Positions 39,447 to 48,894 of a stretch of 64,000 nucleotides of DNA are shown in pieces (position 1 is the first letter of the stretch; each line of letters opens with the position of its first letter). Location of the stretch: NCBI RefSeq assembly GCF_009669305.1, contig NZ_SADB01000003.1, forward strand, positions 1 to 64,000, read 5' to 3'. The notes beneath the pieces were generated by a model, which was given only the letters and a program-made list of their open reading frames with translations, was not told where the DNA came from and made no database searches. Origin of the DNA: Ancylomarina sp. 16SWW S1-10-2. GTDB lineage: Bacteria; Bacteroidota; Bacteroidia; Bacteroidales; Marinifilaceae. The translations under genes were made by a program, and so were the position numbers.

Positions 39447-41471
39447 ATGATAAAGAGACTATTATTAACTGCTTGTGGAGTAACACTTTTATTCTCAAGC
39501 TACGCGCAAGAAAACGGAATCATTAATAATGCCAAGAGTCCCTATGTGAAACTCAAAAGTATAGACATGGGCGACTGTGTTTGGACGGATGGATTTTGGG
39601 CTAGCAAAATTGAAAATGCAAAAGATAGCATGGTTCCATATATGGGGCATCTTTTATGTGGCGATACGGGTCATGCTTTAAATAACTTTAAAATTGCCGC
39701 TGGCCTTCAGCATGGAGAACACAAAGGTATGCGATGGCACGATGGTGATTTCTATAAGTATATGGAAGCTGTTACGTATTTGTATTCTCAAACCAAAGAT
39801 GAAAAGTATCTTAAGGAATTAGATGGGTATATTAAAATAATTGGTGAAGCTCAAGAAGCAGATGGTTATTTAGAAACTCAAATACAGCTAAATCCGAAGG
39901 TAGATCGATACGAGAATCGAAAATATCACGAAATGTATAATACCGGTCATTTGTTAACAAGTGCTTGTATTCACTATAGAATTACCGGACAAAGAAACTT
40001 TTTGGATATTGCCATTAAGCAAGCCGATTTGTTATACACGATCTTCATGCCCGAGGATAAAAAGTATGGTCGTTTTGGCTTTAATCAAACTCAGATTATG
40101 GGATTGGTTGAATTGTATCGTACTGTTGGCGATAAGAAGTATCTTAAGCTAGCAGAGAAGTTTATTAATAATAGAGGTAAATATAAAGTTGAAGAAACGC
40201 CTGCTACTGTTGGTTATCCAATTGGAGATATGGTACAGGAATTTACGCCATTGCGTGAAGCTACCGAAGCTGTTGGACATGCTGTTCTTGCTTTATATTA
40301 TTATGCTGGAGCTGCCGATGTTTATTCTGAAACTGGAGAGAAAGCCTTAGTTGATGCTTTGGATCGTTTATGGGATAATGTAACCAATAAAAAAATGTAT
40401 GTGACTGGTGCTGTGGGGCAAACTCATTATGGTGCATCAACAAACCGACAAATGATTGAAGAAGGTTTCATTGATGCTTATATGATGCCAAACATGACAG
40501 CTTACAACGAAACATGTGCCAATATTTGTAATGCGATGTTTAGTTACCGTATGTTAGGAATTCATGGGGAGTCTAAATACGCTGATATCATGGAATTGGT
40601 TGAATTGAATAGTGGTCTTTCGGGAATTAGTATTGATGGTAAACACTATTACTATGCAAATCCTCTTCGAGTAATCGATGGTTCTCGTGACTATGAAAAA
40701 ATGAATACAGAATATCCTGAGCGTCAGCCATATTTAGATTGTTTCTGTTGTCCTCCAAATTTGGTGCGTACTGTTTGTAAAATTTCAGGATGGGCATATA
40801 GTAAATCGGAGAACGGTATAGCAGTGAATCTATATGGTGGAAACAAACTTTCAACTACTTTATTGGATGGTTCGAAAATTGAACTAAGCGAGGTTACTAA
40901 TTATCCTTGGGAGGGTACAGTAACTATTACTGTTGATAAATGTAAAAAACAGGCTTTCGATATAATGCTTCGTATTCCAGATTGGGCAAAAAACTCAAAA
41001 ATATTAGTGAATGGAGAAGCTACAGATGTTGTTGTAACACCAGGAAAATTTGCGACAATGACTCGTAAATGGAAAAAAGGAGATGTCATTTCGCTTGATA
41101 TGCCAATGGAAGTAACTTTCGTTGAAGGAAACACACGTATTGAAGAAGTTCGAAATCAGGTTGCTGTAAAACGAGGTCCAATTGTTTACTGTGTTGAATC
41201 GGCCGATTTACCAAAAGGTACTCATATTGTTGATGTCTATCTAAATAGTGCAGCTCCTTATAAAGCGGAATTCAAAAAAGATCTTTTAGGAGGCGTTACG
41301 ACAATTACAACAGAAGTTCTTATTCGTAAAAATAGTAACGAAGATAGCATGTATAAAACAGTGAGAAAACCAGAATTTGAAACCCGTAAGGTACAATTGA
41401 TTCCAAATTATGCTTGGAGTAACCGCGGACAAGGTGAAATGACTGTTTTTATGCCAATAGTTTGGAAATAA
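39447..41471 (+). CDS. GH127-family enzyme, paralog 3
   Basis: This 674-residue exported enzyme has a signal ending near FSSYAQ. Conserved GH127 features are YNETCANICN (Glu about 354, Cys about 356) and CFCCPPNLVR (Cys 432-435). The 78-residue spacing between the two Cys sites equals that of HypBA1. It differs from paralogs 1 and 2 (LLCGDTGHALNNFKIAAG, FGFNQTQIMGLVELYR) but is very similar to paralog 4. It follows a sulfatase by 2 bp. A probable role is removal of 3,6-anhydro-D-galactose from desulfated oligosaccharides. In HypBA1 the corresponding Cys residues bind zinc and attack the sugar. Confidence 0.86.
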   Translation: MIKRLLLTACGVTLLFSSYAQENGIINNAKSPYVKLKSIDMGDCVWTDGFWASKIENAKDSMVPYMGHLLCGDTGHALNNFKIAAGLQHGEHKGMRWHDGDFYKYMEAVTYLYSQTKDEKYLKELDGYIKIIGEAQEADGYLETQIQLNPKVDRYENRKYHEMYNTGHLLTSACIHYRITGQRNFLDIAIKQADLLYTIFMPEDKKYGRFGFNQTQIMGLVELYRTVGDKKYLKLAEKFINNRGKYKVEETPATVGYPIGDMVQEFTPLREATEAVGHAVLALYYYAGAADVYSETGEKALVDALDRLWDNVTNKKMYVTGAVGQTHYGASTNRQMIEEGFIDAYMMPNMTAYNETCANICNAMFSYRMLGIHGESKYADIMELVELNSGLSGISIDGKHYYYANPLRVIDGSRDYEKMNTEYPERQPYLDCFCCPPNLVRTVCKISGWAYSKSENGIAVNLYGGNKLSTTLLDGSKIELSEVTNYPWEGTVTITVDKCKKQAFDIMLRIPDWAKNSKILVNGEATDVVVTPGKFATMTRKWKKGDVISLDMPMEVTFVEGNTRIEEVRNQVAVKRGPIVYCVESADLPKGTHIVDVYLNSAAPYKAEFKKDLLGGVTTITTEVLIRKNSNEDSMYKTVRKPEFETRKVQLIPNYAWSNRGQGEMTVFMPIVWK

Positions 41472-41499
41472 ACCAGAAGAAGTTTGTGAGACAATAAAG

Positions 41500-41527
41500 A
41501 CTCCTTGTATATAAAATTACAAGGAGT
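41500..41527. other. Hairpin after GH127 paralog 3
   Basis: ACTCCTTGTA pairs perfectly with TACAAGGAGT around an 8-base loop. No T-run follows, so it is a weak terminator at best and may instead be a 3'-protecting stem. Confidence 0.45.
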
Positions 41528-41561
41528 AAGATTAATTCATAATTAAAAACAGGCTAGAATG

Positions 41562-41614
41562 AATCAGTATTTCGTGCAAATAGGAAACTATAAAGCGAGT
41601 ACTGATTTTTTTTT
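41562..41614 (+). terminator. Terminator or attenuator between two GH127 genes
   Basis: AATCAGTA (41562-41569) pairs with TACTGATT (41600-41607), with further pairing of TTCG/CGAG inside. A run of T bases follows directly. It lies 38 bp before the start of paralog 4 and would reduce read-through into it. Confidence 0.55.
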
Positions 41615-41651
41615 GTAATTAAATCTGTTACTGCATTTTAAAAATAATATA

Positions 41652-43673
41652 ATGAAGAAATTACTACTATTTACTCTGAGTATTATAGTGTTTGGTTCTG
41701 CTTTTGCACAGAAGAAAGGCATCATCAATAACTCGGAAAGTCCGAATGTGAAATTCAAGAGTATTGATATTGGAGATTGCACTTGGACCGAAGGATTTTG
41801 GGCTGATAAATTTAAAGTGTGTGAAGAAACAATGGTTCCTTATATGGGAGAATTGTTGTGCGGAGATATTGGTCATGCACTTAATAATTTTAAAATTGCT
41901 GCCGGACTTAAAGAGGGCGAGCACAAAGGAATGAAATGGCAGGACGGCGATTTTTATAAATGGATGGAAGCAGAAATGTATGTTTATGCTCAAAATAAAG
42001 ACAAAAAAATTCTAGCTGATCTTGATAAGTATATTGATATTATTGGGAAAGCACAACAACCAGATGGTTACTTACAAACTCAGGTAACACTTAATGGTTG
42101 GGAGCGTAATGGAAACAGACAGTACCATGAGATGTATAATAGTGGTCACCTGTACACAAGTGCTTGTATACACAATCGTATTACCGGAAAAACTAACTTT
42201 TTGGATATTGCCATTAAGCATGCCGATAATTTGTACGATACCTTTATGGTAGATGACCTTTCAGATAATTTAAAGCGATTTGGCTTTAATCAAACACAGA
42301 TTATGGGTTTGGTGGAATTGTATCGTACGACAAAAGACGAAAAATACCTTAAACTGGCTGAGTTGTTTATTAACTTAAGAGGTCAGTCGAAGGTGGAGCC
42401 AAGTAAAGTTGCTGGTTATAAGTTTATTGGTGACATGGTTCAGGAACGAACTCCTTTGCGCAAAGAAAAGAGTGCAGAAGGACATGCTGTTCTTGCTTTG
42501 TATTTTTATGCAGGAGCGGCCGATGTGGCAGCAGAAACAGGAGAGAAAGCATTGGTTGATGCTTTAGATAGACTTTGGGATAATGTTGTAGAGAAGAAGA
42601 TGTATATAACTGGAGCATGTGGTCAAACTCATCATGGCGTATCGTCGCATGTTGATATGGTTCATGAAGGTTTTATTAATGAATACATGATGCCAAATCT
42701 TACTGCCTACAACGAAACGTGTGCAAATATTTGTAACTCGATGTTTAGTTATCGAATGTTGGGTATTCATGGGGAATCCAAGTATGCTGATATTATGGAA
42801 TTGGTCTTATTCAATAGTGCACTTTCTGGTATTAGTATCGAAGGAAAAGACTATTTCTATGCTAATCCACTGCGAGTTTGTAATCATGCTCACGATAATC
42901 CTGATGCAGCAACAGAATTCGATCAACGTATTCCTTACGTAGAATGCTTTTGCTGTCCTCCAAACTTAGTTCGAACTATTGCTAAAGTATCTGGTTGGGC
43001 ATATAGCTTAACAGATAATGGCGTAGCGGTAAATTTATACGGTGGAAATAAACTGACTTCTAATTTATTGGATGGTTCTAAAATTCAGCTTTCTCAAGTT
43101 ACAAAATACCCTTGGGAAGGAGCAGTGAAAATTACAGTGGGTAAGTGTAAAAAAGATGCTTTTCAGCTGAGATTACGTATTCCTGATTGGGCAAATGGTA
43201 GCAAGCTATTAGTAAATGGCAAAGATGCGGGTGTTGATGTAAAAGCAGGAACCTATGCTGTGGTTGACCGTCAGTGGAAAAAAGGTGATGAAATTTTATT
43301 GGATATGCCAATGGAAGCAAAGTTGATGGAAGGTAATCCTTTAATTGAGGAGGTAAGAAATCAAGTAGCAATTAAAAGAGGGCCAGTAGTTTATTGTGCC
43401 GAATCGACAGATCTTCCAAAAGAGACTGGAATCTTAGACGTTTTTCTTCCTTTTAAATCGGAATTAAAAGCGGAGTATAAACCTAATTTTTTAGGTGGTG
43501 TTTCTACGATTAGTGCAGACGTAAAACTTCGTAAAGTTGATGAAAATGAAATGTATAGTGAGGTGAAGAATGTGGTGTGGGAAACATACAAGACACAATT
43601 TGTCCCTTATTTTGCATGGAGCAATAGAGGTCAATCGGAAATGACAGTTTGGATGCCAATTCTTTGGGAATAA
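41652..43673 (+). CDS. GH127-family enzyme, paralog 4
   Basis: This 673-residue exported enzyme has a signal ending near GSAFAQ. It retains YNETCANICN (about 352-361) and CFCCPPNLVR (about 431-440). It is a recent-looking duplicate of paralog 3: long stretches such as SYRMLGIHGESKYADIMEL are identical. Differences cluster in loops (NHAHDNPDAATEFDQ instead of IDGSRDYEKMNTEYP), which could change the acceptor or sulfate tolerance. It is separated from paralog 3 by a hairpin and a T-tailed stem-loop, so it may have its own promoter. A strong terminator follows at 43780. Confidence 0.86.
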   Translation: MKKLLLFTLSIIVFGSAFAQKKGIINNSESPNVKFKSIDIGDCTWTEGFWADKFKVCEETMVPYMGELLCGDIGHALNNFKIAAGLKEGEHKGMKWQDGDFYKWMEAEMYVYAQNKDKKILADLDKYIDIIGKAQQPDGYLQTQVTLNGWERNGNRQYHEMYNSGHLYTSACIHNRITGKTNFLDIAIKHADNLYDTFMVDDLSDNLKRFGFNQTQIMGLVELYRTTKDEKYLKLAELFINLRGQSKVEPSKVAGYKFIGDMVQERTPLRKEKSAEGHAVLALYFYAGAADVAAETGEKALVDALDRLWDNVVEKKMYITGACGQTHHGVSSHVDMVHEGFINEYMMPNLTAYNETCANICNSMFSYRMLGIHGESKYADIMELVLFNSALSGISIEGKDYFYANPLRVCNHAHDNPDAATEFDQRIPYVECFCCPPNLVRTIAKVSGWAYSLTDNGVAVNLYGGNKLTSNLLDGSKIQLSQVTKYPWEGAVKITVGKCKKDAFQLRLRIPDWANGSKLLVNGKDAGVDVKAGTYAVVDRQWKKGDEILLDMPMEAKLMEGNPLIEEVRNQVAIKRGPVVYCAESTDLPKETGILDVFLPFKSELKAEYKPNFLGGVSTISADVKLRKVDENEMYSEVKNVVWETYKTQFVPYFAWSNRGQSEMTVWMPILWE

Positions 43674-43779
43674 ACATTTATGAAAAAATAGCTTTTATAC
43701 ATTTAACAGTTGTTCGAAATGAATAAAAGAGTAATCTGTTTTTATTGTTTATTAATAGTTTTTGCAGCTATCTAAATCC

Positions 43780-43825
43780 AAAATGCTTATTGTTAAGTTT
43801 AAAATGACAATAAGCATTTTCTGTT
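43780..43825 (+). terminator. Intrinsic terminator after GH127 paralog 4
   Basis: AAAATGCTTATTGT (43780-43793) pairs perfectly over 14 bp with ACAATAAGCATTTT (43807-43820) around a 13-base loop. It closes the sulfatase-GH127-GH127 block. Confidence 0.75.
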
Positions 43826-43930
43826 TATTCCATGTGGTGTTGTCTCCAATGTTAAAGATTTACTGGTTGATTTTGAAATAGGATACATCAAGGTGTGGAT
43901 AAAAAATACAAATCAAAAATGATAGACAGA

Positions 43931-44995
43931 ATGAATAAATTTAAAAGTAATTCGATTTCAATAATTGTGTTTCTAACGGTCGTGTTTTTTTTCATGATAA
44001 GTTTATTCAGCTGTTCTGAAGAGAATAGAAATTTGAATACTGCGAAACTCTTTGTTGAATTACCCGATTATTGCCCTACTCCCGATGCTTTTGCACTTGC
44101 ACCCGATGGTAGCTTGACTTTATCGTGTCCAAATTATGCCGAAAAAACAAAACCGGGAGTGTTGGTGCGAATAACAAAAAATGGTGTGGTTTCAAAGCTT
44201 GCACATGTCGAAGGCGTAAAGCTTGGAACCTTTTCAAATCCAATGGGAATCGATTATGCTCCCGATGGTTCGCTGTTTGTTTGCGCAAGCCAGGGGGCAA
44301 ATAATGGGCGAATTCTTCGGATGGTCTTTAATGAAGGTAAATTGATGTCAACTGAAGTTATTGCGTCGGGAATTAATGGACCTAACGGTTTAAAATATTA
44401 CGATGGAGCAATTTATGTTACGACTCCAAAGTTGCCTATGTTTAAAACTGAAAAAAACACCAGTGGAGTTTATCGCTTTTTGGTGTCCGACAGAAATATT
44501 GAAGTTCGAAATGATAGTACCGATGTGAATTTGATATTTACAAGTCAAACTCAAAATCCGAGAAAACAGTTTGGATTGGACGGTTTAGCCTTTGATAATA
44601 GTGGACATTTGTTTGTTGCTGACTTTGGCGATGCCACTATTTTTAAATTGAATTTAGATACAATAGGCAAGGTGATTGATAATGAGGTGTATGCTTGTTT
44701 GCCCGATTCTACAGGAATAGACGGTATGACTGTGGATGAAAAGGGGAATTTATATATTGCCGGTTTTTCGCAAAACCAGATTTGGAAAATAGATGTAGAT
44801 AAAAAGGTATCGATTATGGCACAATACCCCGATAACAATGGAGCGAATGGTGAATTGGATCAGCCTGTCGATGTTGTGATTTTTGAGAATAAGCTACTTG
44901 TTTCTAATTTCGATTTAATGACAGAGGCTGGCATGGTTAATAAGTCGCATGGTAAGCCTTATACACTTTCATTTTTTGAATTGGTTTTAGAATAA
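43931..44995 (+). CDS. SMP-30/gluconolactonase-like beta-propeller lipoprotein
   Basis: From the ATG at 43931 this is a 354-residue lipoprotein whose signal ends ISLFSC. GTG at 43895 and ATG at 43919 are earlier alternatives. Repeated blades of the type APDGSLTLSCP, YAPDGSLFVCASQG, FDNSGHLFVADFGDA and DEKGNLYIAGFSQNQIWKID indicate a six-bladed SMP-30/NHL propeller. Members hydrolyse sugar lactones. A periplasmic lactonase could open a lactone of an oxidised galactan sugar, but catalytic metal ligands cannot be fixed by eye. It stands alone between terminators, before a sulfatase. Confidence 0.75.
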   Translation: MNKFKSNSISIIVFLTVVFFFMISLFSCSEENRNLNTAKLFVELPDYCPTPDAFALAPDGSLTLSCPNYAEKTKPGVLVRITKNGVVSKLAHVEGVKLGTFSNPMGIDYAPDGSLFVCASQGANNGRILRMVFNEGKLMSTEVIASGINGPNGLKYYDGAIYVTTPKLPMFKTEKNTSGVYRFLVSDRNIEVRNDSTDVNLIFTSQTQNPRKQFGLDGLAFDNSGHLFVADFGDATIFKLNLDTIGKVIDNEVYACLPDSTGIDGMTVDEKGNLYIAGFSQNQIWKIDVDKKVSIMAQYPDNNGANGELDQPVDVVIFENKLLVSNFDLMTEAGMVNKSHGKPYTLSFFELVLE

Positions 44996-45326
44996 TCTAA
45001 ATACTCGTAACGAATAAATGCAGTTTAACAAATGAATGAGAAATGCCTTCGAAATTATAAGTGAATCGTAACTTATTTCTGAATAATAGGTGATAAAAAT
45101 AAACCATCGCCAGATAAATAATACGAACTTACATAGAAAATTTTCTATTTAATTGGTACGCTGTAATTCTACAAATATTAGAACTAGAAGTAAAACAGAA
45201 ATATATGAAACGAACATAAAAAAACAAGCATTTATTAATCCGCGAAAATGATTAATCTTTTTGTTGGAGTTATCTGTTTGTCATACAGGCTAGCATCTTA
45301 CAAATGAAAAATTTAAAAACAAACAA
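44996..45326. other. Intergenic region before the sulfatase at 45327
   Basis: This is 331 bases of AT-rich DNA. No gene, operator-like GGTAAA pair or terminator is evident. It presumably holds the promoter of the sulfatase. Confidence 0.35.
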
Positions 45327-46970
45327 ATGAAAAATTTAATACCACTTATTCTAATTTCCTTGATAACATTGAGTTGTAATTCGGGTTTGAAGAAAAAAGA
45401 AGCACTTAAGAAAAAGCCAAATATTCTTTTTCTTGCAGTAGATGATTTACGACCAGAATTGGGATGTTACGGTTCTGAAATTGCTGTAACTCCAAACCTA
45501 GATGCTTTAGCTGGTGACGGATTGTTATTTGATAACGCCTATTGTCAACAGGCTATTTGTAGTCCTTCACGAGCAAGTTTAATGACTGGTGCTCGTCCGG
45601 AAACCATTGGAGTAATCGAGAATTATACCGATTTTCGTGATGTAAATCCTGATATTGTAACATTACCTCAACAATTTAAAAAGTTTGGTTACGAAACAGT
45701 GTGTTCAGGGAAAATCTTTCATGGTAAGTATAACGATCCGAAATTTTCGTGGAGTAGATTGCCTGTAAGACCTAATGTAGAGCGCGCGGCTACAAAAGGA
45801 GGATATGCTTTAAAAGAAAATCAGGAATTCTATAAAAACCAACGTGGCGTAATGATTGCAAAATATGGTCCTGATGCGCCTAAAAATGGTTTAGTTCAAG
45901 GACCTGCTTACGAATGTGCCGATGTGTCTGATGTAACCTATGAAGATGGTTACAATACAATTTCAGCAATTGCAACATTAAAAGATATGTTGGCTAAAAA
46001 CCCAGATAAGCCTTTCTTTTTAGGATTAGGTCTTAAAAAGCCTCACTTGAGTTTTATCGCACCTAAAAAATATTGGGATATGTATAATCGTGAAGATATT
46101 CCATTAGCAGAAAATAACGTGGCTCCTAAGAATGGTGCCGCAATGGGATTGCATCCTTCGTTTGAACTTAGAGCAAGAGCCGGTATTCCTAAATATGGTT
46201 CTATTAATGACTCTTTGGCTAGAACATTAAAACATGGTTATTTGGCTTGTGTGAGTTATGCCGATGCTCAAATTGGGAAAATGATTAAAGCATTAGACGA
46301 TGCAGGTGTGCGTGATAATACCATCATTATTCTTTGGGGTGATCATGGTTGGCATCTTGGAGATATGGGTATTTGGGGTAAGGCAACTAATTACGAAATT
46401 TCTACTCGTGTTCCTTTAATGATATGGACACCAGATATGCCAAATGAAAATAGAGGTGTAACTACGAAGGCATTGGTCGAACTAGTTGATATGTATCCTA
46501 CTCTTTGCGAATTAGCTGGAATAGAGAAACCTGCTCACCTAGAAGGACAAAGTTTTGTTCCTTTATTAACAAATCCTGAGAAAGAATGGAAATCGGCCGT
46601 TTTTAGTCAGTTTCCAACTCCAGCCTTAAGAGAATGGGCTGCAAATCCACTTTCACCAGGAATGCGAGAAACGTATTTCGGTCCACTTATTAAAGATGTT
46701 GAAGGTAAAATTATTGCACAGCAAAAGGATAAATGGGATCGTAACTTATTCGAGAATAATTTGATGGGTTATGGTATGAGAACCAATCATTATCGATTAA
46801 TTGTATGGAAAGATTATACGAATCCTAAATCGGAACCCGTATTTGTTGAATTATATGATCATGTTAACGATCCAGCAGAAACAGTGAATATTGCCGATGA
46901 TAAACCAGCATTGGTAAAAGAATTGTTGGTTCAATTCAATAGTGGTTGGAAAGGTAATCTTGCAAAGTAA
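45327..46970 (+). CDS. S1-family sulfatase lipoprotein (iduronate-2-sulfatase-like branch)
   Basis: This 547-residue lipoprotein has a signal ending LITLSCNSG. The formylglycine motif CSPSR (Cys about 77) is followed by ASLMTGARPETIGV. Other motifs are FLAVDDLRPELGCYGS (about 35-50), FLGLGLKKPHLSF (about 231-243) and LWGDHGWHLGDMGIWGKATNYE (about 333-354). These are the hallmarks of the iduronate-2-sulfatase-like branch. In galactan loci, enzymes of this branch can act on galactose or anhydrogalactose 2-sulfates, which is inference. It is monocistronic, with its own terminator at 46988. Confidence 0.9.
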   Translation: MKNLIPLILISLITLSCNSGLKKKEALKKKPNILFLAVDDLRPELGCYGSEIAVTPNLDALAGDGLLFDNAYCQQAICSPSRASLMTGARPETIGVIENYTDFRDVNPDIVTLPQQFKKFGYETVCSGKIFHGKYNDPKFSWSRLPVRPNVERAATKGGYALKENQEFYKNQRGVMIAKYGPDAPKNGLVQGPAYECADVSDVTYEDGYNTISAIATLKDMLAKNPDKPFFLGLGLKKPHLSFIAPKKYWDMYNREDIPLAENNVAPKNGAAMGLHPSFELRARAGIPKYGSINDSLARTLKHGYLACVSYADAQIGKMIKALDDAGVRDNTIIILWGDHGWHLGDMGIWGKATNYEISTRVPLMIWTPDMPNENRGVTTKALVELVDMYPTLCELAGIEKPAHLEGQSFVPLLTNPEKEWKSAVFSQFPTPALREWAANPLSPGMRETYFGPLIKDVEGKIIAQQKDKWDRNLFENNLMGYGMRTNHYRLIVWKDYTNPKSEPVFVELYDHVNDPAETVNIADDKPALVKELLVQFNSGWKGNLAK

Positions 46971-46987
46971 ACATTGAATAGAATTTT

Positions 46988-47021
46988 GGGCTAGCCTTAT
47001 ATAAAGGTTAGCCCTTTTTTT
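46988..47021 (+). terminator. Intrinsic terminator of the sulfatase at 45327
   Basis: GGGCTAGCCTT (46988-46998) pairs with AAGGTTAGCCC (47004-47014), with one wobble and an ATATA loop. Seven T bases follow. Confidence 0.88.
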
Positions 47022-47143
47022 ATATGCGAACTTGATTGCTTGGATTTAAATGAAAAAGATTTTAGCAGAGAATAATGCGTAAAGGTTCGTATTTGATCAG
47101 GAAGATAGGTAACTTAATATTTCACACAATTAAACTAATTACA

Positions 47144-48604
47144 ATGAGAAATAGATTTAGCATATTAGGAATCGCATTAGTAATGCTGGTTGGTTGTGAG
47201 GCTGAGAAACCTATTGAAACAGTTTCGATAGTTAATAATTATAAAAATTGGCAGTGGGATAGTGTATTTGTTGCTAAGAATAAATACATCAGTTTAGCTG
47301 TAGTTCCTCAAGCTGCAGGCCGTATGTTGGAATATAATTTAGGAGATGTTCCATCATTGTGGTTAAATCCAAAATTATTTGGAAAATCATTTGCTCCTAA
47401 TGATGAGGTGAAGCAAAATGAGTGGAGAAATTTTGGCGGTTATCGTTTGGTGCCTATTCCTGTGGGTAATTGTGCAATTGGAGCTGATGGTAAGAAATCA
47501 AAACGTTGGCCACCTCCTGTGGTGATTGGAGATAGTCCATATAAAGTTGGAATTTCAACCAATAAAGATGGCATTCAGTCTATTGATGTTGAATCGGGAA
47601 TTCAAGAGCTTCCTGTTCCATCTTTTGATAATAAATCTCAAAAATTTATTCATCCTGAAACAATTGATGAGCGTTTGCAATATAAACGAAGTTTGCACAT
47701 TGAAACGGGTAGTAGTCTGGTTTTTATCAAGCATACATTAATCAATAGAGGTGATAAAGCGGTAAAAAGAGGAATCATGACCACAAGTCAGAATATTTCT
47801 CGAAGTAAACCAGACTTAGAAGACGGGGAGAATTTTAGAGCTTACATTCCTTTCGATAAGAAGTTTAAATTGCCCGATGGCGAGCAGTATCATATTAATG
47901 TAACTCCTGAATCGCATTGGAGGTATGTTCACCGAAATAGAATGCCTTTGGATAAGAACAATCCCGAGCACGTAAAGAAGTATTTCAATCATGGAACTAA
48001 CTGGAATGGTGAAGTTGCTCCGGGAATTTTTGAAATAGAGTATGATTATTACCTAATGGGAGGTTTTCATATGATCTCGTCAAAGAACTGGCTTTGCTAT
48101 GTGATTAAGACTAACAATACGGCATTTGTGAAGATTATGGAAGAATATGATCCAAGTCTTGAATATGATTTTGGAGTAAATGCAGCCATTTACAATAGTG
48201 GTATGGTTACTGGATATTTAGAAACGGAAGTAAAAACTCCAATTCATACAATTTTACCAGGCGAGAGTTTCGATTATCAAGAGATTCAAGGAGCGGCTAA
48301 AATTGTATCAACACCAATTCTAGATGTCAACAGGGCTGGAATTATTACTCAAAAGTTGAATTTTGATTCTAAAACAAATAGCTTAAATGGGCAATATGGC
48401 GTATTCCATGAAGGAAAGGCAATACTTCGCTTGTTGAATGAATCAGGTGGAAAGATTAACGATTTACCTCAGGAAGATATAAACCCGTTAAAACCTTTCA
48501 CTTTAAAATATTTGTTAGGAAAGAATGAGAACCCATTGGGTTGTCAGTTGCTTATTAAAGATACCGATGGCATAGAATATTTATTAGATTCTTTTACCTT
48601 TTAG
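47144..48604 (+). CDS. DUF4380-like lipoprotein of unknown function
   Basis: From the ATG at 47144 the protein is 486 residues and begins MRNRFSILGIALVMLVGC, a clear lipoprotein signal. A frame-consistent start at 47075 would add 23 residues before the signal and is unlikely. Conserved-looking blocks are LAVVPQAAGRMLEYN, LWLNPKL, WRNFGGYRL and SKNWLCYVIK. These resemble the galactose-mutarotase-like beta-sandwich of DUF4380 proteins. Such folds bind sugars, so it could be a surface or periplasmic sugar-binding protein or epimerase. No catalytic residues can be named with confidence. It lies between a sulfatase and the hybrid regulator. Confidence 0.65.
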   Translation: MRNRFSILGIALVMLVGCEAEKPIETVSIVNNYKNWQWDSVFVAKNKYISLAVVPQAAGRMLEYNLGDVPSLWLNPKLFGKSFAPNDEVKQNEWRNFGGYRLVPIPVGNCAIGADGKKSKRWPPPVVIGDSPYKVGISTNKDGIQSIDVESGIQELPVPSFDNKSQKFIHPETIDERLQYKRSLHIETGSSLVFIKHTLINRGDKAVKRGIMTTSQNISRSKPDLEDGENFRAYIPFDKKFKLPDGEQYHINVTPESHWRYVHRNRMPLDKNNPEHVKKYFNHGTNWNGEVAPGIFEIEYDYYLMGGFHMISSKNWLCYVIKTNNTAFVKIMEEYDPSLEYDFGVNAAIYNSGMVTGYLETEVKTPIHTILPGESFDYQEIQGAAKIVSTPILDVNRAGIITQKLNFDSKTNSLNGQYGVFHEGKAILRLLNESGGKINDLPQEDINPLKPFTLKYLLGKNENPLGCQLLIKDTDGIEYLLDSFTF

Positions 48605-48894
48605 AGGTAACTAGTTTGGTTTTAACTTCGATTACATGTCAATTAAATGATTTCATCTTTGTGAATAATATGATGTTGATTTGTATTTACTAGCTTGTTA
48701 AATGAACTTCTGTCTAATTTTTAAATATTTGAATTCAGATTTTTTATTGTTTGATATTTTACTGATTTTGAATGTGTTTTTTTGATTGTGTTGACGATGG
48801 TTTGTTGCGAAATTTTTTAATTTTATCTTTTGAGCTATATTCTCTTTAGGATTGTTTATTTTAGCTCTTTCAATAGAAAACCCCTATTTTTTTT

